64,000 bases of DNA. Origin: Nematostella vectensis. Its lineage: Eukaryota > Cnidaria > Anthozoa > Actiniaria > Edwardsiidae. Below the pieces are notes generated by a model. It did not search any database. It was not told the DNA's origin and saw nothing but the letters and a program-made list of their open reading frames with translations. Of the stretch, positions 26,501 to 37,859 are shown piece by piece; position 1 is the first letter of the stretch, and every line of letters starts with the position of its first letter. The stretch lies in contig NC_064040.1 of NCBI RefSeq assembly GCF_932526225.1, positions 1,865,501 through 1,929,500 of the forward strand, in the 5' to 3' direction. The position numbers were made by a program, and so were the translations under genes.

Positions 26501-27206
26501 GACAAAAAGCATTGTGGCGAATTATAAAAGGTGCAAAAGTGGTTCTCCATTTCCCAGTATCAACATTACATTTGATAGGACTCCCCCATTGTAAGTGATG
26601 ATAGTATATGTCATTCTCCACAAATCGTTTTCCCGGCTTGCAAGTGAGTTTACAGCTCTTTTCTCTTTGCTCGTGCCATGCTCCAGTAAATTGACAAGAC
26701 ATCCCACCATCTATAACAGCTGGACATTTGCAGCGAGGGGAAGGGGGTCTAGCCGAAATCTCTACCAAAACAGATCTCACTTTTGAGGCACTGTTAGACC
26801 CAGTTGTAAACCAAACCAATATGGCACTTCCCGTACTATTCATCGCTGCGAACTTCTCAGGACAGTCTTTGCAAGATAAGGGGTTTATGGGAGCTTCTTT
26901 TACATGGGTAGCGAAATAGCCACCATCGAACACTCGAACTTCGTCTCTGTAATCCATGATTTCTTGACGTATTTTCCGAACACGGAGTCGCCAGCCCACG
27001 GGAGCGTGGACGACCCGATAACAGTCCAAATTGCTCGAGTAACCAGTTTGGTTTTCGCTCGCACCCGAACCAAGAAGTATCTTGTCCTCAATGTAAATAG
27101 CGCCATGGTCGCATATTGAGAAGTATCTCACAGTCCCTTTGACTTCCAGAATCAGAGCAACGAGAATATGCGCTAACATGCCGGTTTTGATATCTCGTAA
27201 ACGCAT
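22434..27206 (-). CDS. CUB/GCC2-GCC3/EGF/SEA/F5-8C single-pass receptor-like protein
   Basis: Three exons (27206-24133, 23449-23218, 22925-22434) give about 1,265 residues. Residues about 1-24 are a signal peptide and about 30-150 a CUB-like domain. A sushi-like cysteine cluster follows at about 155-235. About 407-845 holds roughly nine GCC2/GCC3 (ephrin-receptor-like) repeats with CPxGxYQ motifs. An EGF domain at 843-880 contains CYHGARC and FACQC. A SEA domain at about 885-990 contains EGSVVATV, which matches the G-SVV autocleavage site. An F5/8C (discoidin) domain at about 996-1147 begins CGQPLGMEDMRIADHQI and spans all three exons. Then come a Ser/Thr/Pro-rich linker, a transmembrane helix at about 1197-1222 and a 43-residue tail with NPTY. 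Many N-glycosylation sites are present. It is probably a cell-surface adhesion or ligand receptor; the ligand is unknown. Splice phases agree at both junctions. Confidence 0.85.
23498..23585. repeat. (ATT)n microsatellite in receptor intron 1
   Basis: About 28 TTA/ATT triplets in the intron between receptor exons 1 and 2. They create poly-Ile and poly-Tyr open frames that are artefacts. Confidence 0.98.
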
Positions 27207-27644
27207 GATCTAGGCCAGATAAAATAGTACGGTTCTGCGTATTATGATCTATCAAGGCACTGACTTCCTGTAAGCTACTTTTCTTCGAGCATAGACGTCA
27301 GAATCCATCAAACTGTTGACAAATAAGCTATTGTTAGTAGTACAAATAACTAGGTTAACGTTTGTCAACAGAACGATCCCACTCCTTTTTATCTGAATTC
27401 TTCTTATCTTTCTAGTTTCGGAATAATTGATTAGGCAAAAAGGGAGAATCTAAAGAATGTTGTACCGAAAACAACACTCTGACTTGACACAGCTGCTTTG
27501 ATCTCCTTTTTTATTTTTGTAACTGGGTTTCCTGTGCTTCCATGAAGGCTGGCGGTCTGGCACCGAGTCCCGGCTGCTCTGCTGCGTGCGTATGATTTCG
27601 CCGAACGTCCCAGAACATTCTAGAACAGTCTTAGGCTTGCAATC
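27207..27644. promoter_or_regulatory. Divergent promoter region between the receptor and HOP/STI1
   Basis: These 438 bp separate the start codons of the minus-strand receptor and the plus-strand HOP gene, so both promoters, or one shared bidirectional promoter, must lie here unless there are unseen upstream exons. The only specific element recognised is the heat-shock element near the HOP end. Confidence 0.6.
27603..27630 (+). promoter_or_regulatory. Heat-shock element upstream of HOP/STI1
   Basis: Six 5-bp-spaced subunits are present: GAA (27603), TCC (27608), GAA (27613), TTC (27618), GAA (27623) and GTC (27628). The central three form a perfect alternating GAAnnTTCnnGAA heat-shock-factor site and the flanking ones deviate at one base each. 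It ends 15 bp before the ATG, so the 5' UTR must be very short or the site lies within it. HOP/STI1 is a known heat-shock gene in other eukaryotes. Confidence 0.75.
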
Positions 27645-30600
27645 ATGGCGGACGAAGAAAAGGCGAAAGTACGTATCCGCAGTTCTTTTTACCCTTACAA
27701 TTTAATCTTCGTCTGATTTTAACTTTCTCCTGCAGGCAGCAAAGTTGAAGGACCAAGGAAATGCAGCACTGAGCGCAGGAGATACTCAGAAAGCGATAGA
27801 ATTTTACACTGAGGCAATTTTACTTGATCCTGCCAACCATGTGTTCTACAGCAATAGATCCGCGGCGTTCGCAAAACTTTCAAAGTACAACGAGGCTTTG
27901 GAGGATGCCAAGAAGTGCGTTGAAATCAAGCCAGACTGGGGAAAGGTGGGTTTTATAAGATCTGTTTGGGTGTGCTAAGCGTGGTTTTTTTGTACCCAAA
28001 TGTTGTAATAATTCTGTACAGCGAGTGATCACGCGTGTATATCACAGGGAGCTGTCAAACATGTTTGAAATGCCATTTATTGTTCAATATTTCGAATTTC
28101 AAAAGCATTCAACACTCGATGCCATTAAGATATTTAAGCTGGATGTTTTCTTTTCTTTTTTTTTTTCTTATTTTATTTTAACACATTGACCCCTCAACCG
28201 GCCTGTACCGGCTTTGGGAAGTACCCACAACCCAAAAAATTCATAAATTCAAAATAAACACAACAAGATGAAGATACTCAGGCATCAGTCTAAGGGATAA
28301 ATGGTCTTGCAGATATGCATCCAACCAAGGTGTTGGCATCTACTCTTAAGCCAAATAATAGCACAGGTTCTTTGACAAATCTCAAATCGAACAAGGAGAG
28401 AAAAGCAGAATCACCCCTCTCAATAAAACGCTCAAAATACCACACAAGGGAGAGAGATCAGCAAACACAGCTCAAGACACAAATAGATACCTTTATTCTG
28501 ATCCTCCAGGTACATTTCCTTGGCCTCAAAACACAATGTCCATTCCTTGAAGGATTGTACAACCACGAAAATATCTTTATGTATTGCAAAGCATTCTGGG
28601 AGATCCAGGGGAAAATTCACGAGGGGAGGGCCAGTCAACACTCCTCTCCCCAAAGTCAGATGGTTTTTATAAGTGTTTTCACCCCGAAGCCAAACGAATC
28701 AATTCCAGGTCATACAGACCCAGAATAGCAATGTAAACAATTTTGGAATCAATTTGGTTTCAGAAAAGACACCATTTAGGAGAGCTGTGGTGATTCATTA
28801 GAAAATTATTTTCTCATCCGCGCAAAGCCAAACAAGAAAAAATCATCATGAATCCACCTTTGCTTGCAAATATCCATAAGCAAAGCACTCAATTATGCCC
28901 CAAAAGACTTCATGATGTCCTGAGGCACTCTCCTAATATGCTCATAGCTGTATTTTTGATTAAAAATACAAGCAACCATCAACTTGTGCTGGCTTCAGCA
29001 CATCGACGAGGGATTAAAAGTGGGGACCGCAAAGCACTGTTGGAAAGCTTGGATACCGCTGACTAGGTGCAGCTGTGTTTGACTTTGACGGGCTGTATAA
29101 AACTCAGAATAGGGGGGGAGGTATCTGTTTTCAGTCTGTTTTTTGTAAATTCAGCTCCAAAAAAGCCAGGAGTCAATGGGTTAAATAATATTGTGAAACT
29201 AAATTAAGCTAAGTTAAATAGAAATATGGTACAAAAGGCCCTTTTGTTTTCATTCAAGAAATCATCCGATAAGATCACTCAAAATGTCTGTCTCTTTTTT
29301 CTTGGGTGCATTGCGATGGACTATTACCAGCAATAAATCACTAAGGGCTACATACGGCAAAATCTGCTTTTTTTATTCACTTTCTCATTTGAATAAAAAT
29401 GTTAAAGTCATTTAAATTTAAAGATGATTTTTTCTACTTTAGGGCTACTCCCGTCTTGGCACAGCATATTCCTTCCTGAAGATGTACCAAAAGGCAGAGG
29501 AGGCATTCACGACTGGCCTCAGGCACGACCCTAATAATGCACAGTTAAAAAGTGGACTGGAGGAGGTGCAATCAAACGCAGGCCAGCAAACATTCCAGAA
29601 TCCTTTCTCATCACCAAACATGTACACACTTCTACAGGCGCACCCTAAGACGCGAGCTTACTTACAGCAGCCAGACTACGTGGCAGCCATTGAGGAACTG
29701 CGCAAGAACCCACAGGCTCTTCAAACGTATGTAATGTGTTGAGCGTATGTTCTTTGCAATGGGCAAAACTGCTTCTAAGCTGTTGCTTTTAATTTATTTA
29801 TTCAAAACCAGGGTTTTTTGGGGGGTGTGCATATCTGTAGGAATAGGTTTTCTGATTATGATGCCAGAAAGTTAAAAATAAAAATTGACTATTTTGTTGT
29901 TCAAAAGTAATGCTGTCACATCAAAATTTGCATACCAACAAGTATTTTGCTAGCTATTTACATTCATGCAGTCCTAATCATTTCATGTCAAGCTACAGAC
30001 TAGACAGCCAAACCAAAATGAGTCACTCGCAAACACACTCAAGCTTATGAATTGTTGATACTCTCAACTCACACTCTAGTATAATGTGACTCAAGTATTC
30101 ACAATTATATTCCTTGAGATCTGTACCATACAAATGTGTTTTTCTGGCTGTGACGTGATGGCTGTGATAGAAAAGTTGACTTTCTGATGGGCTGATTTGT
30201 ATTTTCCGCAGCAAACTTGGCGACCCCCGTATCATGGAAACACTTGGTGTGCTGCTAGGAATCCCAACTGAAGAAGGACACAGTGAAGGTTTGTGTTTTC
30301 TCCATCGTCATGCAGGCAAGACTCAACTATAATCTAGCTTTTTGATTGGTTGTAAGGGTATGGTGAATTGGGGTAGATGACAAATTTTTCATTACATAAT
30401 TCAACAACTATATTTGTAGCGAAAGAGATAACGATTCACAAATTATGTTCCCAAATTTGGCTTATTTCTTCTCAATTTTTTTTATGGTTTATCCTGTTTT
30501 TGTTGACATAATAAATAACAAAGTTTGCATGGTTTTAGATTCTCTTTGACTGATTATCCACATGGCATTTCTCTTGTTCTTTCAGGTCCTCCATCAAAAC

Positions 30601-33600
30601 AAGAGAAAAAGGAAGAGCCTGAGCCTGAGAAAATGGAAACTGAACCAGAACTGGCAGAAAATGAGAAAAAGGTGACATTGGCTCATCATTATTTAAAAAT
30701 AGTTTGAAATGATAGCATTTTTAGGACACAGTACTACAGTATACAAAGGTAAACTGTGAACTTCTTTTACTCAGTTCTAAGATAGTCATGTGTATTTATA
30801 AATGCTGTAAGAGTTTGGAATCCTTATGTGAGTGTTTAAGCTTTGTATAAACCCTTAAAGGAATTTTAGTTACTTTGGGGGTCTAGACCTTATTGCACAA
30901 TACTACTCAAGACTTATCAAATGATGTATAAACTGCACATCAGAAGTAAAATGTAGTCTTTATTATGATTTAGGCAATGGAGGAAAAAGAGTTGGGTAAT
31001 GCTGCCTACAAAAAGAAAGACTTTGACACAGCCCACAAGCACTTCAACAATGCAAAAGAATTGAACCCTGACAACATGACTTTCTATACTAATAATGCTG
31101 GTAAGAAATGCTTCTGTTTATACTTCACCTGATCCCATCTCGGTATGTAAAAAGTTCATCTTCTGTTGAAGTGTCAACATCGTTGAGGTTTAAGTTTAAA
31201 TTTCAAAATGTATTGTGGAGTAGAGCCATTTCAAATCAGCATGCTCTAGTAGATATTAAGATTTGTTTTGCTATAATGTAAAGGTTTCTTCAAAGTAATT
31301 CCAGTTAATTATTATGCAATTAAAATGCATAATAATGTTTGAAAGTAACAAGGGCTCTACTATTTGTCTGTATTTATAACTTTTTTATTTTTTTTTTATT
31401 TGAATCAGTACTTTTTTTTTCAAAATGTGAAGTTTTTAGATTGGCGTCTCCTTATGACTGACTTTACATGTTACTGTTTGGCTATCAGCTGCTTTCTTTG
31501 AGGAGGGAAACTACGAAGAGTGCATCAAAGAGTGTCTGGAGGCCGTGGAGGTTGGGCGATCAAACAGAGCAGAATTCGCACTCATTGGAAAGTATGTGCC
31601 AAACATGTGTGCAAGTGAATCCTTCAGAATTTCAAACAATGCCTGTCCAAAAGTCTTGTACTAAAATTATTTTTATATGCTGTACGTAGTTCATGTATGA
31701 AAAAAAGCTGTTAGACTACCTAGAGTAAGACCAATAAGAATGCACTGAAAACCACCAGGCATCACAAAAAACACACAAGAAATAAATAGTACATACCATA
31801 TTAACAACAATTCAAAGCTTTGAGCCAATTTGCAGAATTGGAAGAATTCAAAGGCCATGACTGATGTTCCCCCACTGGCAACTTGTAAACAAAAGGCACA
31901 GGTGGATTTGTGACTGAAGATGGGAATAACAAAATGCTTGATATCTTTTACTAGGGCTTTTGCCAGGATTGGAAACAGCTATGCTAAACAAAAGAATTAC
32001 AAAGATGCTATTAAGTATTATAACAAGGCCCTGGCAGAGAAACGGACTCCTGATGTATTGAAAAAAGTCCAAGAGGTAGGCTTATATATGCTCTGCTCAG
32101 TTTTTACATTTTTGTTGACCCTCAACAACAAATTCCAGCATGAAATATTTTCTTGAAAGCAAACAGTAGATGATAGTATGATGCAATACTGCATACAGTA
32201 ACTACAAACTAACTATCAGGGGGCAGCTGCCCTACCCCTCCCCCCCTTACTACACCCTGAGAGAAATAGCTTCATGTGGGCCCGACAGGAATGTATGGCT
32301 CATTTATAGACCAGTTATACTGTAAGCTTGTACTACCGTAGCTATGGAGTTATACATCATAATTTGTTTAGTAACTTCACTAGTTTTGTGTTTGGTATTC
32401 TATAGCTTGAAAAACTTATGAAAGAGGAAGAACGACTGGCGTACATAGACCCTGTTAAATCTGCTGAGGAAAAGGAAAAAGGCAATGAGTACTTCAAAAA
32501 AGGTAAGGTGTTTTGAGATTATTGAAACCTGGGGAGAGAATGGGGAGGGAATTCCCCCCAAAAAAACAATGGGGTGATCATTTTTAATGGTAAGGGATAG
32601 GACTTTGGGTGTGGTCTACAGCAATTATTAACCCTTAATAGTACATTGGTTTCAGTTGAAGTATTTTCTAACTCTAAAAGAAAACAAACATGTTTACAGT
32701 ATTCCTGAATTGTATTGTGGTCCTCTTAAAACACTATCATTGAGTACTTCTCTTTTCTGACAACTCATGTATAAGAGTGTTGTTGTCTAGTCTTAAAGAC
32801 CATCTATTGTTGTCTAGGATGATCCATTTTGAAAGCTCAAAATCCCTGTTTTTACCAAGATGTAAAACATGCCACTTAAACCTTGTATCGAAAAGGGTCA
32901 ACTTCAAATTGCTAATACAGTACATGGCTAATGTTTAGCCTTGTTATTATGATTTGTTTGTTTACACAGGAGACTTCCCTTCTGCCCAGAAACACTACAC
33001 TGAAGCAATCAAGCGAAACCCAGAAGATGCCAAGCTCTACAGTAATAGAGCTGCTACCTTTCAAAAGCTTGCTGCATTCAACCTAGCGCTGGAGGTAATC
33101 TAGCTTACAATTCTCATTTCAAAAGCTTAATTGTTTGGGAGTCCTAAGTTAAGTTTGCTGTGTATGCAAATCAGCTAAATAAAGTGTCACCCTATTCCCT
33201 TTCTAAAACTTTGCCCCGAAAAATTAACTTGAATTACTTAAATGTTGAATAAATCCCCCCAAAAATATTTTTTTTTCTTTCATTGATGTGTTTTTCCCTA
33301 TAAGACCATTCTTCTTTTTTTCTTTTACTTACAGGACTGTGAAAGATGCATTAAATTAGACCCTAATTTTGGTATGTGCCGCTTGATTTTGTTTGCATCA
33401 TACAATAAGAATTTTATCACTAATATGTCATTGATTTATGTAGTGAAAGGATACACAAGAAAGGGAGGAGTCCTCTTTGCATTAAAGAAATTCAACGAAG
33501 CAAGGACTGCATACAGCAAAGCTCTTGAAATTGACTCTGAAAACAAGGTACATCTGTCCATCAGATCAGATCATCAGATCACAAGGATAAAGCCTTGACC

Positions 33601-35662
33601 AAACGGAGACTAGAGTTGATGAGAGTTCTACTCTTTCTAGCTCTCACAGCTAGAAAGCAATAAAACAGTCCTTGTGAGTTGATGAGAGCGATCACTTATT
33701 TTTCAAAAAAATTATTTGACTTCAGGATTCATAACTGAAACGGGAATTACATGTTAAATTTTGCTTTTTTGAAATACTCTCGTAACTCTGATTCATGTGA
33801 TCAAATAGCGACAACTCCCATCAACTCTCATATCAAATTTTACAATGCTCTAAGTTAATGAGAGTCGATGAGAGTGTATCAAAGTGCACTGTCAAATGGA
33901 CATGAGAGTAACAACTCTCATCTCCGATTGATTGAGGCTTAAATCCTATTTATTAGCATGCTTGTTATTCACACGGATTACGCTAATGTAGACTAATGTG
34001 GTACATTCAGGCCCACAGGCTGGAAACTCCAAATAGACACTGTAGTCAATAGAGGTTACAGTTGTTTGACAAAAGGTTGTCATCAACCGGCTTTGCGACT
34101 ACGCGACAAGCCAGCATGTAAGCATGGGTAAAAACCACTGAAGCGCCTAGCTGCATATATTAGCCACCGCTACACCGTCTAAGTCTAAAATTATGCAGTG
34201 GCTAATATATGCAGCTAAGCGCTTCAGTGGTTTTTACCCATGCTTACATGCTGGCTTGTTGCGTAGTCGCAAAGACGGTTGATGACAACCTTTTGTCAAA
34301 CAACTGTATGTTTCCAGATATTCTCAAGTTGCACTTGCCTTGGCTTCAGTTTCCAAGAATTTTATTTTTTTACGCCCATCTAAATAACAACAAAATTAGT
34401 GTCATGGGAGATAACAACAAATAGGCGTTGTTGGGGTGTCCCATTCCATAAAATCTTTTAACTAAGCAAATTAAACTATTGCATATCCTGTATGTTTGCT
34501 TTTATTGTGATACAGGAGGCCAAGGAGGGGTTGCGTGCAGTGGCGATGGCGTCCAGACCCCCCACAGACCCCGAGGAGGTAAAACAACGTGCCATGGCGG
34601 ACCCTGAAATACAGGTGAGCAGACAGACTCGCTTGAATGCCTGATCATGGGCATTAATGATAAGTGACCAATCAGGTCTCAGTTCTCCACCACCTTTTTT
34701 GTGTGTCCAAGCTATGCATTACTGGATCAAATAGGGATGGTGCTATGTAACCAATCAGACCTCAATACTTCACAACCATTTTGTGTGATCAAGTTACTGT
34801 ATGCATTACTGGATCAAATAGGGATGGTGCTATGTAACCAATCAGACCTCAATACTTCACAACCATTTTGTGTGATCAAGTTACTGTATGCATTACTGGA
34901 TCAAATAGGGATGGTGCTATGTAACCAATCAGACCTCAATACTTCACAACCATTTTGTGTGATCAATTTACTGTATGCATTACTGGATCAAATAGGGATG
35001 GTGCTATGTAACCAATCAGACCTCAATACTTCACAACCATTTTGTGTGACCAAGTTATGCATTACTGTATCAAATAGGTATTGCTGGGAGCGTACAAATT
35101 AAGTTAGAGAAAAGATTTTTACAAAACTATAATCTGAGTAAGGCAAGGGAAGAGATTAGGTCAAGGGCTAAGTATGTTTGTGTTTGTAACCAGGCTATCT
35201 TAGCTGACCCAGCAATGAAAATCATACTCGAACAAATGCAACAGGATCCTGGAGCAGCACAAGAGTAAGTAGTAAAAATACGATTTTATACAACCGTTTG
35301 AGTGAGGATTATGCTTTAATGACAATTTAGTTGTAACGATTTAAGATTAACAAAATAATTTTGAAAGTTGGTGTAAATTTGTGATGTCATTTTTCCCCTG
35401 ATTTCTAGCCCTGACTACCTTAAATAACTTACTGGGCAGTACCTAAAACGGCTCTTTTAGTCTCCGGTTTCAGTTTAAAATCTTTCTGAGAGCTGCAGAG
35501 TTTTTATGCTAGATTCGGGTTACATCGAACTCTGGTGTATTTAAGTCAAATTCTAATGTTTTTACTAACACTGATTTGGTTATTTCCAGGCATTTACAAA
35601 ATCCAGAAATTCGAGGCAGAATTCAAAAGCTAATGGAATGCGGGATCCTGCAGGTTCGATAG
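27645..35662 (+). CDS. STIP1: HOP / STI1 (stress-induced phosphoprotein 1), HSP70-HSP90 organising co-chaperone
   Basis: Fifteen exons: 27645-27668, 27736-27945, 29443-29726, 30212-30288, 30586-30671, 30974-31100, 31489-31591, 31955-32075, 32406-32502, 32970-33094, 33335-33371, 33444-33547, 34516-34614, 35194-35264, 35590-35662. They give 545 residues with all phases consistent; human STIP1 has 543. TPR1 covers about 9-115 ([20 protein letters not shown] with clamp Lys and Arg). The DP1 domain covers about 125-190 ([20 protein letters not shown]). TPR2A covers about 228-340 and TPR2B about 365-470, and DP2 about 495-540 ([14 protein letters not shown]), ending [11 protein letters not shown]. 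It transfers client proteins from HSP70 to HSP90 in the cytosol by holding their EEVD tails. A heat-shock element precedes the ATG. Introns contain several inverted-repeat elements. Confidence 0.97.
28177..29185. mobile_element. About 1-kb non-autonomous inverted-repeat element in HOP intron 2
   Basis: The left end TTTAACACATTGACCCCT and the right end AGGAGTCAATGGGTTAAA form an imperfect terminal inverted repeat. No transposase was recognised inside; small ORFs are unlike known proteins. The target-site duplication is not clear. Confidence 0.55.
33590..33940. mobile_element. MITE-like element in HOP intron 12
   Basis: Ends are imperfect inverted repeats: AAGCCTTGACCAAACGGAGA on the left, and on the right the reverse complement of AAGCCTCAATCAATCGGAGA. 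Subterminal AGTTGATGAGAGT motifs recur in both orientations. It has no coding capacity. Confidence 0.65.
34059..34306. mobile_element. Hairpin MITE with TA target duplication in HOP intron 12
   Basis: Two arms of about 110 bp are near-perfect inverted repeats around a short loop. They begin CAGTTGTTTGACAAAAGG and end with its complement. TA flanks both ends (34057-34058 and 34307-34308), as in Tc1/mariner-type insertions. It would fold into a long hairpin in the pre-mRNA. Confidence 0.8.
34660..35070. repeat. 87-bp tandem repeat in HOP intron 13
   Basis: Just over four copies with starts 87 bp apart (34715, 34802, 34889, 34976), containing GCATTACTGGATCAAATAGG. The period is 29 codons, which leaves one frame open, but it lies between two well-defined HOP exons and is not coding. 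Confidence 0.93.
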
Positions 35663-35894
35663 TGCTCTCTTGTCAAGTTAAAGGATGATAGTGGATAGAG
35701 TATGAAGTGAACAGAAAGCTTGGATGTTGCCTTTCCTATTCGATGTTTTTTTTTCTAAAAAAGCATTACTGCTTAAGTAAGCTAATGTTGCAGATTCGTA
35801 AAGTAAAGTGGAAAGACACTGGTGCTCCAATGTAATTTGAATGGCGTTTTATCCGTAAATCTTTTGGTGATTTAGCAATTGTTTTTTAAAAGCA

Positions 35895-35900
35895 AATAAA
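35895..35900 (+). terminator. Candidate polyadenylation signal of HOP/STI1
   Basis: AATAAA lies 233 bp after the stop codon, followed by T/G-rich sequence. Confidence 0.5.
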
Positions 35901-36166
35901 ACTGTCGGTAGCATGATTTGTTTTGTGATATCATTGATGTTCAGCTGTCGTGAAAAGGCCATGCTTGAGAAGATTACAAGCCGTGGTAAGATGGCCTGAG
36001 TGGTCTATTTAATCACTTCAAAGAAATGTGAACATGACAACATGGCTTTTCAGGGATTCCAGAAAACCGATATCGAGAGACCGTAAAAACAAACAATGTA
36101 TTCACAAATCATAATTCAAAAGTGCCTATATGGATCTCATACCTACCTTACCATCTAATACCATTA

Positions 36167-36768
36167 TGCACCAGTCAATTGACAGCCCGGCCCCCCGGAA
36201 CATACCGGGAAAGTTACGCGGTCATGCGGGGGATTTAACACCTATTTAACACCTGTAGTCCACCGGGGGGCCGGGGATTTAACAAAAGCCCTCAACAGGC
36301 CGGGAAAGGGGTAAGGAAAATAAAGCTGAACTGGAAGTTGCTTCCCCGGTTTTTTCCCGGCGTATTCAAATTATAATTTTTCCACAAAGATGCTTGCAAA
36401 TCTAAATCTCTGATAGTATTGACTGAAAAAAATATAAGTAGTTTACTCTATCTATCGATGTCTGTTGATTTTTAAATTTGGGGTAGCCTGTGCTGAAAAT
36501 ACTAGAGAGGGCCCGAAAGTGAGTGTAGCATGTATACGCTTTTTCCCGCCGAAGTTTAGTTCACTGAACATGGCAGCTCAAAGGAAGGTATGGCTTTCGA
36601 TAGTGGGACGTTATCGGAAAACACAACCCGGGGCCATGTATCGGGGGTTTTAACAGCGTCACAGGCCCAGGTAGCCGGGAAAGTAACGCACATTTCACAC
36701 CACATGAATGTTAATTTCCCCGCTATGCCCCGGGGGTCGGGGTGCAGTGGTTTCAATTGACTGGTGCA
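36167..36768. mobile_element. 602-bp inverted-repeat element with TTA target duplication
   Basis: The exact 16-bp ends TGCACCAGTCAATTGA and TCAATTGACTGGTGCA are flanked by TTA at 36164-36166 and 36769-36771. Next to the ends are C-rich and G-rich blocks that are also inverted. A 3-bp TWA duplication suggests a PIF/Harbinger-type non-autonomous element. No transposase was found. Confidence 0.8.
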
Positions 36769-37194
36769 TTAATTATGTCAAAATACAAACAGTCAAGTAA
36801 ACAAATATCATAACTTCTTTCCGTTTACTTCGTCTTATTTAAATTCAAGCACGCACACGAAGAAAGAATTCAATTGAAAATCCTCAATCTATTTTTCCCT
36901 TCCTTTTTGGCTTGAAATCTGGAATCTTGTACTGATATTTGGAAGTCCATGGAAGTCGTTTTTGTCATGAAAGTTGATTTATGTCCCGCCCCTGACCACC
37001 CTATCTATGTCAACCAGTAAAATGAAGAATCTCTGTCGACCACACCCAAAGTGCCATCCCATAGGGTTAAAATCGATTTTGCCGACGATCATCCCCGTCT
37101 GTTTTTATCAGAGGGGGGGTCACCCGCTAACAATGCCTCAAGGGCATGATTAGTGTATGGGAGAAGCGAGTGCTGAGGGGGGAGTGAAAATGTG

Positions 37195-37535
37195 CGCCTT
37201 CGTTTATCGCTGTGCGCCTGCGTTCATCGCTGTGCGCCTTCGTTCGTCGCTGTGCGCCTTCGTTCGTCGCTGTGCGCCTTCGTTCATCGCTGCGCGCCTT
37301 CGTTCATCGCTGTGCGGCTTTGTTCATCGCTGTGCGGCTTTGTTCATCGCTGTGCGGCTTTGTTCATCGCTGCGCGTCTCCGTTCATCGCTGTGCGCCTT
37401 CGTTCATCGCTGCGCGCCTTCTTTCATCGCTATGCGCCTTCTTTCATCGCTGTGCGCCTTCGTTCATCGCTGCGCGTCTCCGTTCATCGCTGCGCGTCTC
37501 CGTTCATCGCTGTGCGCCTTCGTTCGTCGCCGCGG
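37195..37535. repeat. 20-bp minisatellite
   Basis: About 17 copies of a unit close to CGTTCATCGCTGTGCGCCTT, followed by a G-rich run to about 37575. As 20 is not a multiple of three, all three plus frames are open and show the same shifted peptide, so these ORFs are artefacts. It lies about 330 bp upstream of the ORF at 37860. Confidence 0.96.
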
Positions 37536-37859
37536 GGAGGAGGAAGGGGGGGGGGGGAGGGAGGGAGGGGGGGACGATGCTACTCGTGCAGTCGAAAGGA
37601 CGCGAGGGGAAAGATTCCCATAACCTGATAACGTATCTGCAAAATACACCTATTTCAAATTAGTTACTTGTATGTCCGAAGCGGTGATAGAGTCAGGAAA
37701 TGTAGATGCATGCCTGAAGCAGAGGGAGAGGACACGGCTTTTCGGCTATGCCAGGGTGAGCCCCGTGAGAATAGATCGTTGCGATCTGTTTGGGACTCCT
37801 GTGGTTGACCATGAGACACGAGGCGCTGGGGACGCTGGGGGGGAGTCCGTTAAAACAAA

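Noticed and set aside
34701-35102. 133-codon ORF with a 29-residue repeat
   Set aside because: It is an 87-bp intronic repeat between HOP exons 13 and 14, whose junction is in frame without it.
36465-36653. 62-codon ORF after HOP
   Set aside because: It lies inside the 602-bp inverted-repeat element and has no recognisable domain or splice context.
37157-37663. Three plus-strand ORFs with Ser/Arg/His-rich repeats
   Set aside because: A 20-bp period gives the same peptide in all three frames, so it is a minisatellite artefact.
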